A stretch of 64,000 nt of DNA, taken from the NCBI GenBank assembly GCA_025677825.1, contig JAIXMO010000005.1, forward strand, positions 1 through 64,000, written 5' to 3'. The DNA is from Helicostylum pulchrum. Lineage: Eukaryota; Mucoromycota; Mucoromycetes; Mucorales; Mucoraceae. Positions 46,344 to 58,039 of this stretch are shown in pieces. The notes under the pieces were generated by a model that saw nothing but the letters and a program-made list of their open reading frames with translations, did not search any database and had not been told where the DNA came from. A program made the translations under genes and the position numbers. Within the stretch, counting starts at the first letter, position 1. Each line of letters opens with the position of its first letter.

Positions 46344-47122
46344 CTGGAAATAATTAATATATTTGAAGTAGTTTATCAGAGAAAAAAAATCTTGCTGATA
46401 GTATTGTCGTCAAATGTGTTCATTACTGCATGTGTTGTACGGTATGACTAGTTTTGACGAGTCAGCAAAGTACTTGCACAAATAAATATAACCAACTTTT
46501 TTTTTCCTTATTTAAATTAAAAAAAGCTTGTATTACCAATAAAGTCCTCGATAATAAAGATTAATTGAATAGTTTAATACAAGTTTTGGGGGAGGTTTTT
46601 CTTACAAGTGAAACATATTATACTTGGGTGAGAACAACAAGTTTTTTTGTTTAAAGTAAAAATTTTAATGATGTGCACACACATTTAAAGACAGCTCAGA
46701 TACCCTTTTTTTTAAAAAAGTAGCTGAAATGACATGTGATTGAACCGCATTGTTGTAGTAAATTAAAACAGATACAGGACAATAATAATAAAGGGGGAAG
46801 GGGAGGGATACACAACAGGAAGGAAAAACGAGGTTTATTGACACTTTGCTTTTATGGAAAACTTAATGAATTTAGTGTTACACGTATTTGATTATAATAA
46901 ATGATTTGAATTGATTAAACGTGGCACCAAAAAGAAAGACTGAAAGAAAAGCTTTGTCCTTCCGCCGATATATTTTTTCTTTTTTTGTTTATTTATTATA
47001 CTTTCCTTTCATCTACTTATCCCTTTTTTTTTCTTATTTTCCCCTTGCCAGCTCTTTTTTTTTTTTTTTTTTTACTCTCCTTTTTAAAGAAAAAAAAACA
47101 CGCTTGACATAATATATACGAG

Positions 47123-47155
<33 letters not shown>

Positions 47156-47185
47156 CTACATAAAAAAAGTTTTTTTTTTCGTATA
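46344..47185. other. Promoter region of the SH3-SAM-PH-CH gene
   Basis: AT-rich with long T and A tracts close to the start codon (47059-47075, 47126-47145, 47167-47180). No gene seen; the 63-codon ORF at 46921 is low-complexity. Confidence 0.4.
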
Positions 47186-49894
47186 ATGAGTAATCAAGCC
47201 ATTGTATATGCTGTTCATAACTTTGAAGCAGAGAATGAGGACGAGATTAACTTTTCTATTGGAGAAGCTATTACTGTGTTGGAAAAAGATGAAAAATATC
47301 TTGACGGTTGGTGGCAGGTACATATACAAACAAGTTTTTTTTTTTTTTTTTTTTTTTATTTAGGAGAAACGTGTATAAATTATAATTATTTTTTAGGGAA
47401 GAAACTTGAGAGGTGAAACAGGTCTTTTTCCAATGAATTACACATCCCCAGAAAAACCGGGATTATTACAACAAGAAGAACATAATACATTTATGCCTAG
47501 TCCTCACTTATCTTCTCGTTCATCCGGATCAACTATTGAAGAAGAAATTGACCATGCCTTATCTCAGTTACAAGTAACAAATAAAACAGAGAATTGGGAT
47601 GTTCAACAAGTATCAGATTGGTTAAAATCAGTTGGATTGGATTCAGTGTCAGCAAACTTTATTGGTAAGTTTTTATCATAATTATCATTATTTCAAAAGC
47701 TAATAAAAAAAGTAAAAAGATCAAGAGATCACTGGTGATATCTTGCTGGATCTCAATATTGAAGCACTGAAAGAATTGGGTATAAATACATTTGGTAAAC
47801 GATACAAGGTTATGCAGGCCATTACTTTATTAAAACAAGAAGAAATTAAACAACCTATCCCCAATACATCTGTCTCGACCAGTGCTATTTCACGTCCAGT
47901 CAGTAGAAGATCCATTCCAACCAGTTTACGTAGATCGAATTCACAAAGCAATACGAAAACTACCAGTATCACTAGCTCTGAAGACTCAGCACTGTATCAA
48001 TTTCCTAGAAAGGCACCTTTACCACCCAACGATCATTTATCTCCACCCAGTAGACCAATCTCACCTCAAAGTTTAAATTCATCTAATATTAGTCGATCAA
48101 ATACGTTTAATACGGTTTCTTCAAGTGCTAGCAGCACATTTAAAAGCAGAGAGTTGAGTCCAGATCCTCATGTGAATCATCATCATAAGCAGCAGCAGCA
48201 GGGCTTTCAAAGTCCTCACAGGGTCTTGTCTCAAAAAAGTCAACGTACATTTGAAAGTGATCAATCTACAATCAATTCTAATAATAAACCGGACTGGATG
48301 ATCATGGCTGAATCTAATACCACCGTACATCCATTAAATACACCTACTACTTCTACTTCTACGCCAAAGCAACCAATGTAAGGAGACTGAAAAACAACTT
48401 TTTTGTTGTTAAAAATAGCTAAAAAAAAATAATATTTTATTGTTTAATAATAGGCAAATATCAAATGCACATAAATTATCCGTTTCTTCCTTTGATGAAC
48501 AGTCAAATCGTACTTCTACAACAGAAGCGTTTCAAGCACCTGAACATGAAGGATGGTTACATAAACAAAGCGATAAATACAAGACTTGGAATAAACGATG
48601 GTTTGTACTAAAAGGATCTAACTTGTTTTATTTCAAGAGTCCCAAGGTAATATTTATATATAATTGGATTATCTAAAAAAAAACACAAGCTAAAAAATTA
48701 CATGTGTTTCTTGTACTAATATAGGATGTACGAATGAAGGGAATTATAAATTTACGTGGTTATAAAATTATTGTCGATGAAGCCATTCATGCTGGAAAGT
48801 ACTGCTTTAAAGCTCAACATGATCGTGAAAGAACCTTCTTTTTTTACACTGATACTGAAGATTCTATGCGTGTCTGGTTAAAAATGTTGATGAAGACTAC
48901 CATTGCTCGAGATTTCCGAGGTAACTTATAAATCACCGCAAAGTTATTTTTTTTTTTAACTTGTTTGTAGCACCTGTAATGTCGTCCAATCATATAGCTA
49001 CGGTTTCTTTAGATGTAGCTCGTCGTATGCGTCCCAGACCTCCTTCAGTGATCATGTACAAAAACCAAAAGCAGTTAAAGATGATGAACAGTAACGACAC
49101 AAAGATGTCGATGCTGGAAGAGGAAGAAGAAAATACGTTTATTCCTATTGATGAACACCATATGCATACCACGACGCCTATTCCACAATACAGACAAACA
49201 CGTGAATCGGGTATTACTGTACACCCAAACGAAGACAATGAGATTCCACAAGTACCTAATAGATACCCTGTTTTAAACGATGAGGAAGAAGACTTGATTG
49301 ATCCTCAGCATCGTAGTTTACCTCTTAGTAGTTCTCACAGTATCACTTCGAGCCTATCCAATCATTCCGGTGATGATGAATGGTCCATTATACACTACAT
49401 CAATTGGATCAATTCTTATTTACCTGCTGGTAAGCAGGTAATTGATTTGACCAGTGCCTTTAGAAATGGCGATACGTTGATTCAGTTATTGGAAGCTATT
49501 AGTGGAAAGGAAGTACGTAGACCTCCTACGCAAAAGGGTGGCTCCATGAGTGTCATGATGCTTGATAATATTGTTTCCGCCTTCAAGTTTATGGGCCGTG
49601 AAGGTGTTGAAGTAGACGGACAATACACCATCAAAGGTAGTGTTTTTACTTTGTTTTTTTATTATTTAGATTGTGTATATACTCACACTTACAATAGACG
49701 TGTTTGGTGGTAATGAAATTAAAATTATGACCATGTTGGATGCAATCAAGACTTGGGCTGATAATAACTACCCTGAAACCAATCACCAACATGCTCAATC
49801 TAAGCAATCAGATACTTCTGTATTAATTGAAAAAAATAGTGGGTGGAGAGGATCCGCCATGATGGATCATCGTGCTCACAATGAAAACTACTAA
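47186..49894 (+). CDS. Boi1/Boi2/Pob1-like polarity protein with SH3, SAM, PH and an added CH domain
   Basis: Scaffold for polarised growth; yeast Boi1/2 and fission-yeast Pob1 link Cdc42, formins and exocytosis. Exons: 47186-47317, 47397-47664, 47720-48377, 48454-48646, 48725-48920, 48971-49636 and 49698-49894; 769 residues. The SH3 domain is at residues 1-60 (AVHNFEAENEDEI, GWWQGR, GLFPMNY). SAM is at about 111-171 (WDVQQVSDWLKSVGL, LGINTFGKRYKVM). A Ser/Pro-rich linker with KAPLPP follows, then PH at about 382-480 (EGWLHKQSDKYKTWNKRWFV). The C-terminus adds a calponin-homology-like domain at about 618-727 (WINSYLPAGKQVIDLTSAF, GDTLIQLLEAISGK, KIMTMLDAIKTW), which yeast Boi proteins lack and which could bind actin. 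Confidence 0.9.
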
Positions 49895-50650
49895 AAAAAA
49901 AAACTCCCCTCCCACATTTCTCTTATATACATAGTTTCTTTATCTCTCTCTCACACACAGACGCTCATTTTCTCTCTTACAATTATATAATTATTATTAT
50001 CTTATCATATTACTATACAAAAAAAAAATCATATATATACAATTCCTTTCCTCCCCTGTCCTCTCCCTATAGACCTATTTCTACACTTTTTAAAAACATT
50101 CCTTTTTTTTATTATTACTATAAATCTCCTTTGCTAAAACAGAAAATTAATACCAAAAAAAGGTATATTGTGCAGCAAAATGACAGATCTTTTCCGTGGA
50201 TAAGTTATGGGTTCCGTGGCAATGTCAAGTTGTGTGTGTGATCGAGGGTTCTGTCAATTGATTGTTTCCCTTTCCTCGTGTAAAAAAGTACTGGTTTGGG
50301 TCTTGCGTAATTAGGACCATAAATTGAAAACTTGAATTAAATTATGTAGGAGGAGAGCTTTTTTTATTAGTTTTTTTTTATCTTTGTTCCTGTCAATTTT
50401 AACTTACCAACTACACTATCAATTAGATTTATTGTTTTATATTTCTGGTACACGCACCCTTAACTTTGTGTAGGTACCAAATGTTGTACTACACCCAAGT
50501 CAAGATTGCATATCTTATGGTAGTGACAAAAAAAAAAAAATTCTGAACTTGAATAAATTTTGATGTGAGTCGCCTTCTTTTATTTGTGTCCCTTCTTTTT
50601 CTTTTAGTTCATCTCTTTCATAAACGGAGAGTTTTTTTTTTTTTGTAGTA
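49895..50650. other. Intergenic region between the polarity gene and ENT3
   Basis: 756 bp holding the 3' UTR of the upstream gene (CT-rich, A/T tracts) and the promoter of the ENTH gene with a CTTTT-rich pyrimidine stretch before the ATG. No coding or structured feature recognised. Confidence 0.5.
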
Positions 50651-52561
50651 ATGAATTCGTTTTCTAATTTAAACTTGGCGATTCCTGACTTGTGGGAAGT
50701 GAGAGTATGTTTTATTACAACAGTAACCGGAAAGAAATAGTTGAGCTCATTCGTTTTATTTTAATAGGATGTCATCAATAAGGTGTAAGTGAATACATAT
50801 AAAGACTACACAAGGAATTTTTTTTTAAAAAAATAATTGGTATATAGTAAAAATGTAGTACTCAACTATACCGAGATGGAAGCTAAAGTACATGATGCTA
50901 CAAATAACGAGGCTTGGGGAGCTTCTAGTACTGTCATGCAAGAGATTGCTCAAGCTACTTTCAACTAGTAAGTACGTTTTTTACAAAAAGAAAGAAATTG
51001 CAGCAAACAGAAAAGTTTTAATACCCTTTTTTTTTTTTTTTGTGTATAGTCAGTATTTTAATGAGATTATGCCAACAATTTATAAGCGTTTCACGGAGAA
51101 GGAAGCTAAATATTGGAGACAAATCTACAAGGTAACAATTTTTTGGTTTATATTTTACGTTTACGTGTTATTAAAACGTATAATAGTCCCTTGTACTTTT
51201 AGAGTATCTTGTAAAGAACGGGTCGGAAAGAGTAGTGGATGATGCTAGATCTCACGTATCCATGATTAAAATGATGAAGAATTTTCATTATGTTGATGAA
51301 AAGGGCAAAGATCAAGGCATTAACGGTACCATTTACAATCCCCCCTTCCCCCTTTTTTTTTTGTTTTGTTATTTATACTTCTTTTTGTAGTTCGTAGCCG
51401 TGCTAAAGAATTAGCTGAGTTGTTGGGAGATGTAGAGAATATCAAAGCGGAGCGCAAAAAGGCCAAGAAGAACCGTAACAAGTATACAGGCGTTGGGTCA
51501 GAAGGAGGTATGAGTTTCTCTGGTGGTGGCGCTATGAGTGGCGGTGGTGGTGGTGGTGGTGGTGGTGGTAGTGGCCGATATGAAGGATTTGGAAGTGAGT
51601 CCAATTATTCTTCCGGTGGAGGCGGTGGTAGCGGCGCCAACCAATCTAGTTTTGGAAATAGCGGTAATGATTTCTTTGATGATGAAAGACCGGGTCGCTA
51701 TGATGATTTTGATGCTCCTGCTGCTACTAGTCAAAGACGCGGTAGCAGCAAGTCTTCAAGAACCATGTCTCCTCCTGCTGCTACTACTACTCGTAAAGTA
51801 TCCGATGCTAAGCCCAAGCAAAAGACGGCTAAAGAATTAAACTTGTTTGATTTTGATGAGCCTGTTGTTGCCACTTCAACTAGTAAGGGAAAGTCGAATG
51901 ATGATGATTGGGGAGATTTTGCTGGTGGTGATGCTAATGGTAAAAATTTCGAGGCTTTTTTTTTTATTTATAAAAACTTTGCAGTTACTTATTTTGTTAT
52001 ACAATAGACGATTTTGATGATTTCCAAAGTGCACCTACTACTACTACAAAAGCAGCACCTGTAAAGACAACTACTACTACAAAGAAATCGAATGATATAT
52101 TCGATCTTCTTGGTGATGATAGTACTTTTAGTTCCCCTGCGCCATCAAACGCGCCTAATAATCTCATGTTATCACAAGGCATGAATTTTGATACACTTGT
52201 AGCAGGTAATAGTAGCCAACCTGTTATTCAACCTTCTTCTTCTGGGTTGAATACACCTTCTGGGTTAAATACACCTTCAGGAAGAAGTACTACACCTTCT
52301 GTAACCAATATACCTGCAACAAATGATACACCTATTGGAGGTATGTGGTCGCAAGCCTCAAATTTTGTCATGTTGGATTCTTTAGGAAAGACAAGTACGC
52401 CTATTAAACCTACTCAAGGTCCATCTATGAATTCGTTAAAGAACAATAGCGTTAATGCAGGTTGGAATAACTGGGCTTCAGCTAATACTTCTACACAACA
52501 GCAACAGCAACAACAGCAAAAGCCTAAACAGTCCTCTGCATTTGATGATTTATTGTTTTAA
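50651..52561 (+). CDS. ENT3: ENTH-domain clathrin adaptor, Ent3/epsinR type
   Basis: Phosphoinositide-binding adaptor for clathrin traffic between Golgi and endosomes. Exons: 50651-50704, 50768-50784 (17 nt), 50848-50967, 51050-51131, 51187-51325, 51391-51939 and 52008-52561; 504 residues. The micro-exon joins WEVR to DVINKV and then KNVVLNYTEMEAKV, matching the ENTH consensus exactly. ATNNEAWG, YWRQIYKSLVLLEYLVKNG and GKDQGINVRSRAKEL complete the ENTH domain (about residues 1-150). A Gly-rich stretch follows. Motifs DDDWGDFAGG and DDFDDFQ in the C-terminal half resemble acidic-phenylalanine ligands of GGA/AP-1 gamma-ear domains, which favours Ent3/epsinR over plasma-membrane epsins. No ubiquitin-interacting motif was seen. 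Confidence 0.92.
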
Positions 52562-52689
52562 GTAGTATCTTGCCCACAAAATAAAAGAAAGGGGGCCTTT
52601 TTTTTGTCTAAAAAAGCATATTATATCCATTTTTTTTTTATTAAATTATAAACATTTTTGTGTGTGTGTATGCATGTGTGTGTGTAAAT

Positions 52690-53478
52690 CTATTTGATGT
52701 ATTTTTCGCACTTCTTCTTTAATTGAGCAGCCGTTTGTTGGTATACGTTCAATTCCTTATCCCAGAACATGGCCTTATAATCATCACCATGCTTATTGAT
52801 TAACTTTTGGATCCAATCCAACTCGAACTCGGAAGCGAATTTCTCACGGTGGAAAGCGTTGGCGGCTTGAGCCTCAAGAGCTCTAACAACATCGGTCTTT
52901 GCTTCAACAGCAGGTACCTCTGCATCCAAAATCTCGTCGTGTGTCTTTTCTTCACCGTAGATAACACGGATAATGTTACCATCGTCATCACGTTGAATCA
53001 AACCTTCTCCAGGCATTAAAGTCTTTTTGATGTCCTCGATATCTTCATCGGTCAACTCTTTTAATTCTTTAGGCTCGGTGTCTTCAGACTCGGCCATCTT
53101 TGCGTCGGGAAGGTTCTTCTCTTTACCACCAGTTTGGCCGTTTAAAGAAGTTAATAAACCAAGTTTTTCATAGCTGTCAAAAAAAATAAAATATAGGTAA
53201 GTTTTTCTTTTTCGGTGGAGAGCAGTTTCTTTTAACTTACTTTTGTCTTAAAGTTAACTTTTTGTTCCAGTTGGCTTTAATAATAGAGTTACCCTATACT
53301 TTTTATATTAGATCTCGATCTATCTTTTACACTAGATCTCAAAAAAAAATAAAAGACTTTTTTTTCTCTCTCTCTTTTTACTTACGTGAATAGTAACTCT
53401 CTTTCTATGTCTATCGGCAATACGTCTAGTATTCTTATTGGTGTTCTTGGCAGCTTTTCTTTGACGAACGGTTCCCAT
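52690..53478 (-). CDS. NOP16: Nop16, ribosome-biogenesis protein
   Basis: Nucleolar factor of 60S subunit assembly. Exons 53386-53478, 53241-53293 and 52690-53173 join in phase to 209 residues. The N-terminus is short and basic (MGTVRQRKAAKNTNKNTRR), followed by IIKANWNKKLTLRQNYEKLGLL, the conserved W-x-x-K-x-T-x-R-x-N-Y-x-x-L-G-L core of Nop16. It ends with ANAFHREKFASEFELDWIQ, LINKHGDDYKAMFWDKELN and QQTAAQLKKKCEKY, the family's C-terminal signature. It is convergent with ENT3 and divergent from ERV2 (187 bp between the start codons). Confidence 0.93.
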
Positions 53479-53664
53479 TGTTTTATATAAAGTAAGTTTA
53501 ACAAACAGCAAAAAAAAAAAAAAAAAAACCTTTTTAAAAGATATGAGAGAAAAAAAAAAAAAGTCGCATTTGTGACCGGTATTGAGTTTTAATAATCAGG
53601 GCTTTTTTTTTTAATAAATGCAAAATGTGTTTTGTCTCGTTTTCTCCTTTTTTTAAGACGCTAT

Positions 53665-54348
53665 ATGAGACGAGTTCAAATAGTAACGACGGTTGTTGTA
53701 GTGACCTTATTATTGATATCCACATTCTTTGTGTATCGAAAACAAGAACCTGTGTTTGAAACCAAACCGGGTGAAGAGATTGAGAGTGATGAGGCAAAAG
53801 TCGTTATGAGCGTTATGGCGAACCAAACTGAAAAGTAAGTTTTTTTTTTTTTAAAAAAAAAAAAGTGTGGAAAAGAGATGTTAAAATTACTTCTTTTTAA
53901 AAAAAAAAGAGAGGAACTTGGTAGAGCTACATGGAAGGTACAAGTTTTTGAGCTGTTGAAAAAGAAAGAATGGTAGTGACTAAAATGTATATACTAGTTT
54001 CTTCATACGATGATGGCTAGGTACCCAGAGACACCAACAGAAAGCGAACGTAAATCACTAAAAGATTTCATGATGCTTTTTTCAACATTGTACCCGTGTG
54101 GAGAATGGTATTGATAAGTTCTGGAGATAGTATGACTAGGTATTCTAATCTTCTTTTATGCTAGCGCAACACATTTTAACAAGATGATTACTACTTATCC
54201 ACCACAGACTTCGTCTCGTGTAGCAGCGTCACAATGGCTGTGTGCTATGCATAATAATGTCAATGAGAGGCTAAAGAAACCCATGTATGACTGTAATGAC
54301 ATTGAAGCAAAGTACCCGTGTGGGTGTGATGATGAAAAAATCGAGTAA
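53665..54348 (+). CDS. ERV2: Erv2-type FAD sulfhydryl oxidase of the ER
   Basis: Oxidises protein thiols using oxygen, feeding disulfides into ER folding. Exons 53665-53834, 53910-53937 (28 nt), 53998-54107 and 54165-54348 give 163 residues. An N-terminal hydrophobic anchor (IVTTVVVVTLLLISTFFVY) fits a type II ER membrane protein as in yeast Erv2. The Erv/ALR core is intact: ATWKFLHTMMARYPETPTE, LYPCGEC (active-site CxxC joined across an intron), ATHFNKM, PPQTSSRVAASQWLC, HNNVNERLKKP, and YPCGC near the C-terminus as a likely shuttle pair. An upstream in-frame TTG is ignored; ATG 53665 precedes the anchor. Confidence 0.94.
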
Positions 54349-54990
54349 TAAAAAAGGGTCATATTAGTTTAGGGGACTCTCCTTTTTTTTTGTGCGTAAA
54401 AAAAATATTTTTAGCTTATCAGATCCTACAAAGGAATAGCTCTCTTTTTTTTTTTTTTTTTTTTTTTTGTTAGTGGAACTTCTGATCAATGTTTACTACT
54501 GTTTTGTGTGTGTATATGTACGGTGCGTGTGTAGGGTGTTCTAGCTTAATTGACGTTTCTTAAAAATTAAAAAAAAGGGTCTTATAAACATTCTTGTTTT
54601 AGTTTTTTATTTAAAGGTAAAAAGGATAGACTTCTCCTTTTTTTTTGGTTGGTAATAAGTGGATCTGCAAACTATATTATATAGTGTTCTGCTTATCTCG
54701 TATGAAGTGCATATACATTTTTTTTTTCTGGAAATGATGCGTTGTATCTTGTCAATCATTGGGTTGTTTTATACTGTTAAAAGAGACTTGCTAGTTGATT
54801 GAATCTGGGCCCTTAAAAAAAACTATTAAAAACTTTTTGAAAACTATATATTTGGTGAATTACAAGTCCGCAAGGCACAAAAGTATAAAGGATTTCAAGG
54901 TTTTTGTTTTTGTGTGTGCCTTAATTGATTTCCTTCTTTCTTTCTCTTAACTTTTTTTTTTCACCCCCTTTTTTTTCTTTAATTGTATAA
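54349..54990. other. Intergenic region between ERV2 and the SulP transporter
   Basis: 642 bp, AT-rich, with a 22-base T run near 54447 and CT-rich sequence before the next ATG. Nothing else recognised. Confidence 0.5.
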
Positions 54991-57544
54991 ATGAATCCGC
55001 CTTTCTTTATCAAAGGTAAAAAAAAACATATACTATATTTAGTAAGTTTTATATTGATTTCCCGAATTTTATTTAGATGAGGCACACCATTCTGTGTTTA
55101 TCGTAGATGATGATTGTAGTACGCTCAGTCATCAAACATCTAGCTCAAACGAATCGACTTATTTGAACCCAAATCAAGTCAATCGGTACCGGTCTACTAG
55201 CTACTATGATGATGATGAGTTTCCCTCTAGTAGTAGTAGTAATGGTAGAAGAATGTCAGCCAGTAAGCAAGAAAGAATCTGATACATTTTAGTTTTAACT
55301 TTTTAAACATTTTTTGTTTTGTTTTGTAGTTCCGTCTGATAAGATTGATACAGATGGAAGTATACATGCTACACGTTGGTCTATGTTTCATACCAGGTCA
55401 AAATATTACTTACCAATCTTACAATGGATACCTCATTATCAAAGAAAGGACTTTTATCAAGATATATTGTCTGGTTTGTCATTATCGGCTTTATTTATTC
55501 CGCAAGCACTGTCTTATGCCACGGCATTGTGTCGTGTACCTGCTATTCATGGGTTGTATACAGTGACAATTAGTACTTTTGTTTATGCATGTTTAGGCAT
55601 GTCTCCGTAAGTTCTTTTTGCTAGTCTCTTTTTTCATTAGAGCTTAAATATTATCTACATATATATAGTCAGCTGTCAGTGGGACCAGAAGCTACAGTAT
55701 CTTTAATCGTTGGATCAGGTATTGCACATCAACAAGCAACAGCAAAGTACCCGATGGATCCGGTTGCGGCGGCATCTATTGCTAGCCTAACAGCGCTGTT
55801 CACTGGACTATTTACATTAGCACTAGGTTTATTACGGTTTGGATTTTTAGATAGTTTAATGAGCCGTGCATTATTGCGTGGATTTATCACTGCAGTAGGT
55901 ATGGTTGTCTTGGTTCAGCAATCGATCTTGTTGCTGGGACTCGGTGATATTGCTGAAAAGGCGGGCCTGACACCCGATTCAACTACGATTCAAAGGCTGC
56001 TATTTTTAGCTTCACATATACATCAGTGCGACTTTATAACTTCGGTATTTTCGGTAACTGTGTTGAGTGTCTTGATCATCATGCCCATGATCAAAAAGAA
56101 TAGCAGCTATTTAAAGCGTGTACCGGAAGTGTTGGTGGTGGTGATAGTCAGCATCCTTGTTTGCAAGTTCGGTAGATTGGATCGAAAGGGGTTGGATGTG
56201 CTTGGAAGCGTAGGCAATTTAAATTCAAATTTCAATTTGCCTTTACCGTTCCCTTCTTGGCCTCAACTGCCACATGGCGCAGATATTAAGGCGATTATTG
56301 TGAATGCAGCTATTATTACTATCATTGGATTTGTAGAGTCTATTGCCGCCGCAAAGACGTTTGCTAGAAAACATAATTACTTTGTAAGCGCTAATCGCGA
56401 ATTGGTGGCGTTGGGCATTTCAAATATATTTGGAGGTGTATTTAAAGCCTTTCCTTCCTTTGGATCAGTACGTTATAAAGAATAGGTTGGTCTAAGTTGG
56501 TTACTAATTTTATTTTTTAGTTTCCTAGAAGCAAAGTTCATGAATCTGTTAAACCAAAAACTCAAATGTCAGGTCTGCTTTCAGGTGTCACTTGCCTAGT
56601 AGTAACTGCATTTTTATTACCGCAATTGTTCTATTTACCTACAGCTACACTTAGCAGTATTATCTTTATGGCAGTGCTAGCTCTGTTACGTGAGCTACCG
56701 CATGATTTAAAGTTTATCTTTAAAGTAAGAGCTTGGAAAGACGTTGCGTTAATGGCAACCACCTTTTTCACTACCATGTTCTTTTCATTGGAGGTTGGAA
56801 CAGCTGTTGCAGTAATGTTTAGTTTAATTATCACAGTCAAGCAATCTAGTTATCCTCGAATTACAATTTTGGTAAGTTTTTTTTTGTTGGTTTTAGGAAA
56901 AAGCATATGGGAAAGTTAAATATGTAATTTTTTTAGGGCCGTGTGCAAGAAACGTCATATGAGTTCAAACCAATTCATGATCCAAAAGAAAAAGTTGAAC
57001 ATTTGAAAGATATTTTAATAGTTAGGGTAGAAGAACCTTTAAGCTTTGCAAATACAGGTATAAAAAAAAGGTCATAGGTTCTTCTCTCATGTTTAGGTTT
57101 TAATCTTTGCTTTTTTTTTTAGGTCAATTAAAAGATAGGTTAAGAAGGTTAGAACAGTTTGGCGATATGGCTGTACATCCTTCGGAAGAACCCCGAAGAA
57201 GTAATTTAGAGTATATTGTGTTGGATCTTGGAGGTATGGAATTTATTGATGCAAGGTAAATTTTACTTTTTTTTGCGTGCATGTAGAAGCCGATACTAAT
57301 ACCTTTTTTTTTCCTTTGTTTCCGCAGTGCTGTACAAATTTTATATGAAATTATCGAGTCGTATCATGAACAAGGAGTTCATGTCCTCTTGGTCAATGGT
57401 CAGCCTCGTGCAATGCCACTTATTAACCGGGCAGGTATTGTTGAACTTGTGGGGAATGATTTGTTCTTTAATGATGTGACAGATGCTATTCAGTCAATTG
57501 AACATGACCTTATATATACCTCGTTTCCTAATAATATACGCTAG
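54991..57544 (+). CDS. SulP (SLC26) family anion transporter with STAS domain
   Basis: Probable sulfate or other anion transporter of the plasma or vacuolar membrane. Exons: 54991-55015, 55077-55262, 55330-55606, 55669-56467, 56521-56871, 56937-57057, 57123-57255 and 57328-57544; 702 residues. A Ser-rich cytosolic N-terminus is followed by the SulP core: QDILSGLSLSALFIPQALSYA, GLYTVTISTFVYACLGMSPQ, LSVGPEATVSLIVGS, IGFVESIAAAKTFA and GISNIFGGVFKAFPSFGSF. About 10-12 membrane segments are expected. The C-terminal STAS domain follows after residue 540 (DILIVRVEEPLSFANTG, LEYIVLDLGGMEFIDAS, HVLLVNGQPRAM). It differs from the yeast Sul1/2 type by its short N-terminus. The substrate cannot be told from sequence. 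Confidence 0.9.
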
Positions 57545-57972
57545 TGGTATATATATATTTATTGTATATATGTGTACAAGTTCTCTCTCTCTCTTTATCT
57601 CTATATATAGAAATAAAATTGTATATGATGAATAGATAATGAAGTTAGTCATTTTTTTTATTATTGCTTATCTTTGTCATTTTCAGGTATAAATAGTAAT
57701 AAGGATCGACAATGTGTACTATTTAATTAAGATCTAACATTATTGTACACCTAATCTTGTGAGTTTAATATCACTGGATTATTTTAAGGTTTTTTTTACT
57801 GATTAAAGATAATGTAATTCACTAGCTTGCTTTTTTTTTTTTTTTGCATTAGCAAATTAGTCTATTTTAAAATACATACGGGGGTGTGTCTTACGGTATG
57901 AAATAAAAAATAAAATGTTTAATGATATAAAAAATAGAACGAGTATAGTGTAAGTAAGTTTCTAAAGAGTGA

Positions 57973-58013
<41 letters not shown>

Positions 58014-58039
58014 CTTGCGGCTAAAAAAAAAGAACGAGT
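57545..58039. other. Convergent 3' intergenic region with a GA microsatellite
   Basis: 495 bp between convergent genes. It contains (GA)n at about 57979-58008, CT repeats near 57583-57602 and AT-rich sequence. No gene seen. Confidence 0.6.
57979..58008. repeat. (AG)n microsatellite
   Basis: About 15 uninterrupted AG units shortly downstream of the CDF transporter stop codon. Likely length-variable. Confidence 0.85.

Noticed and set aside
51498..51840. Val/Leu-rich and Thr/Ala-rich ORFs inside ENT3
   Set aside because: Shadows of the Gly/Ser-rich ENT3 linker in other frames.
54991..57544. Nutrient cluster linking the SulP and CDF transporters
   Set aside because: They are convergent neighbours with unrelated substrates and no shared motif; ordinary gene order is sufficient.
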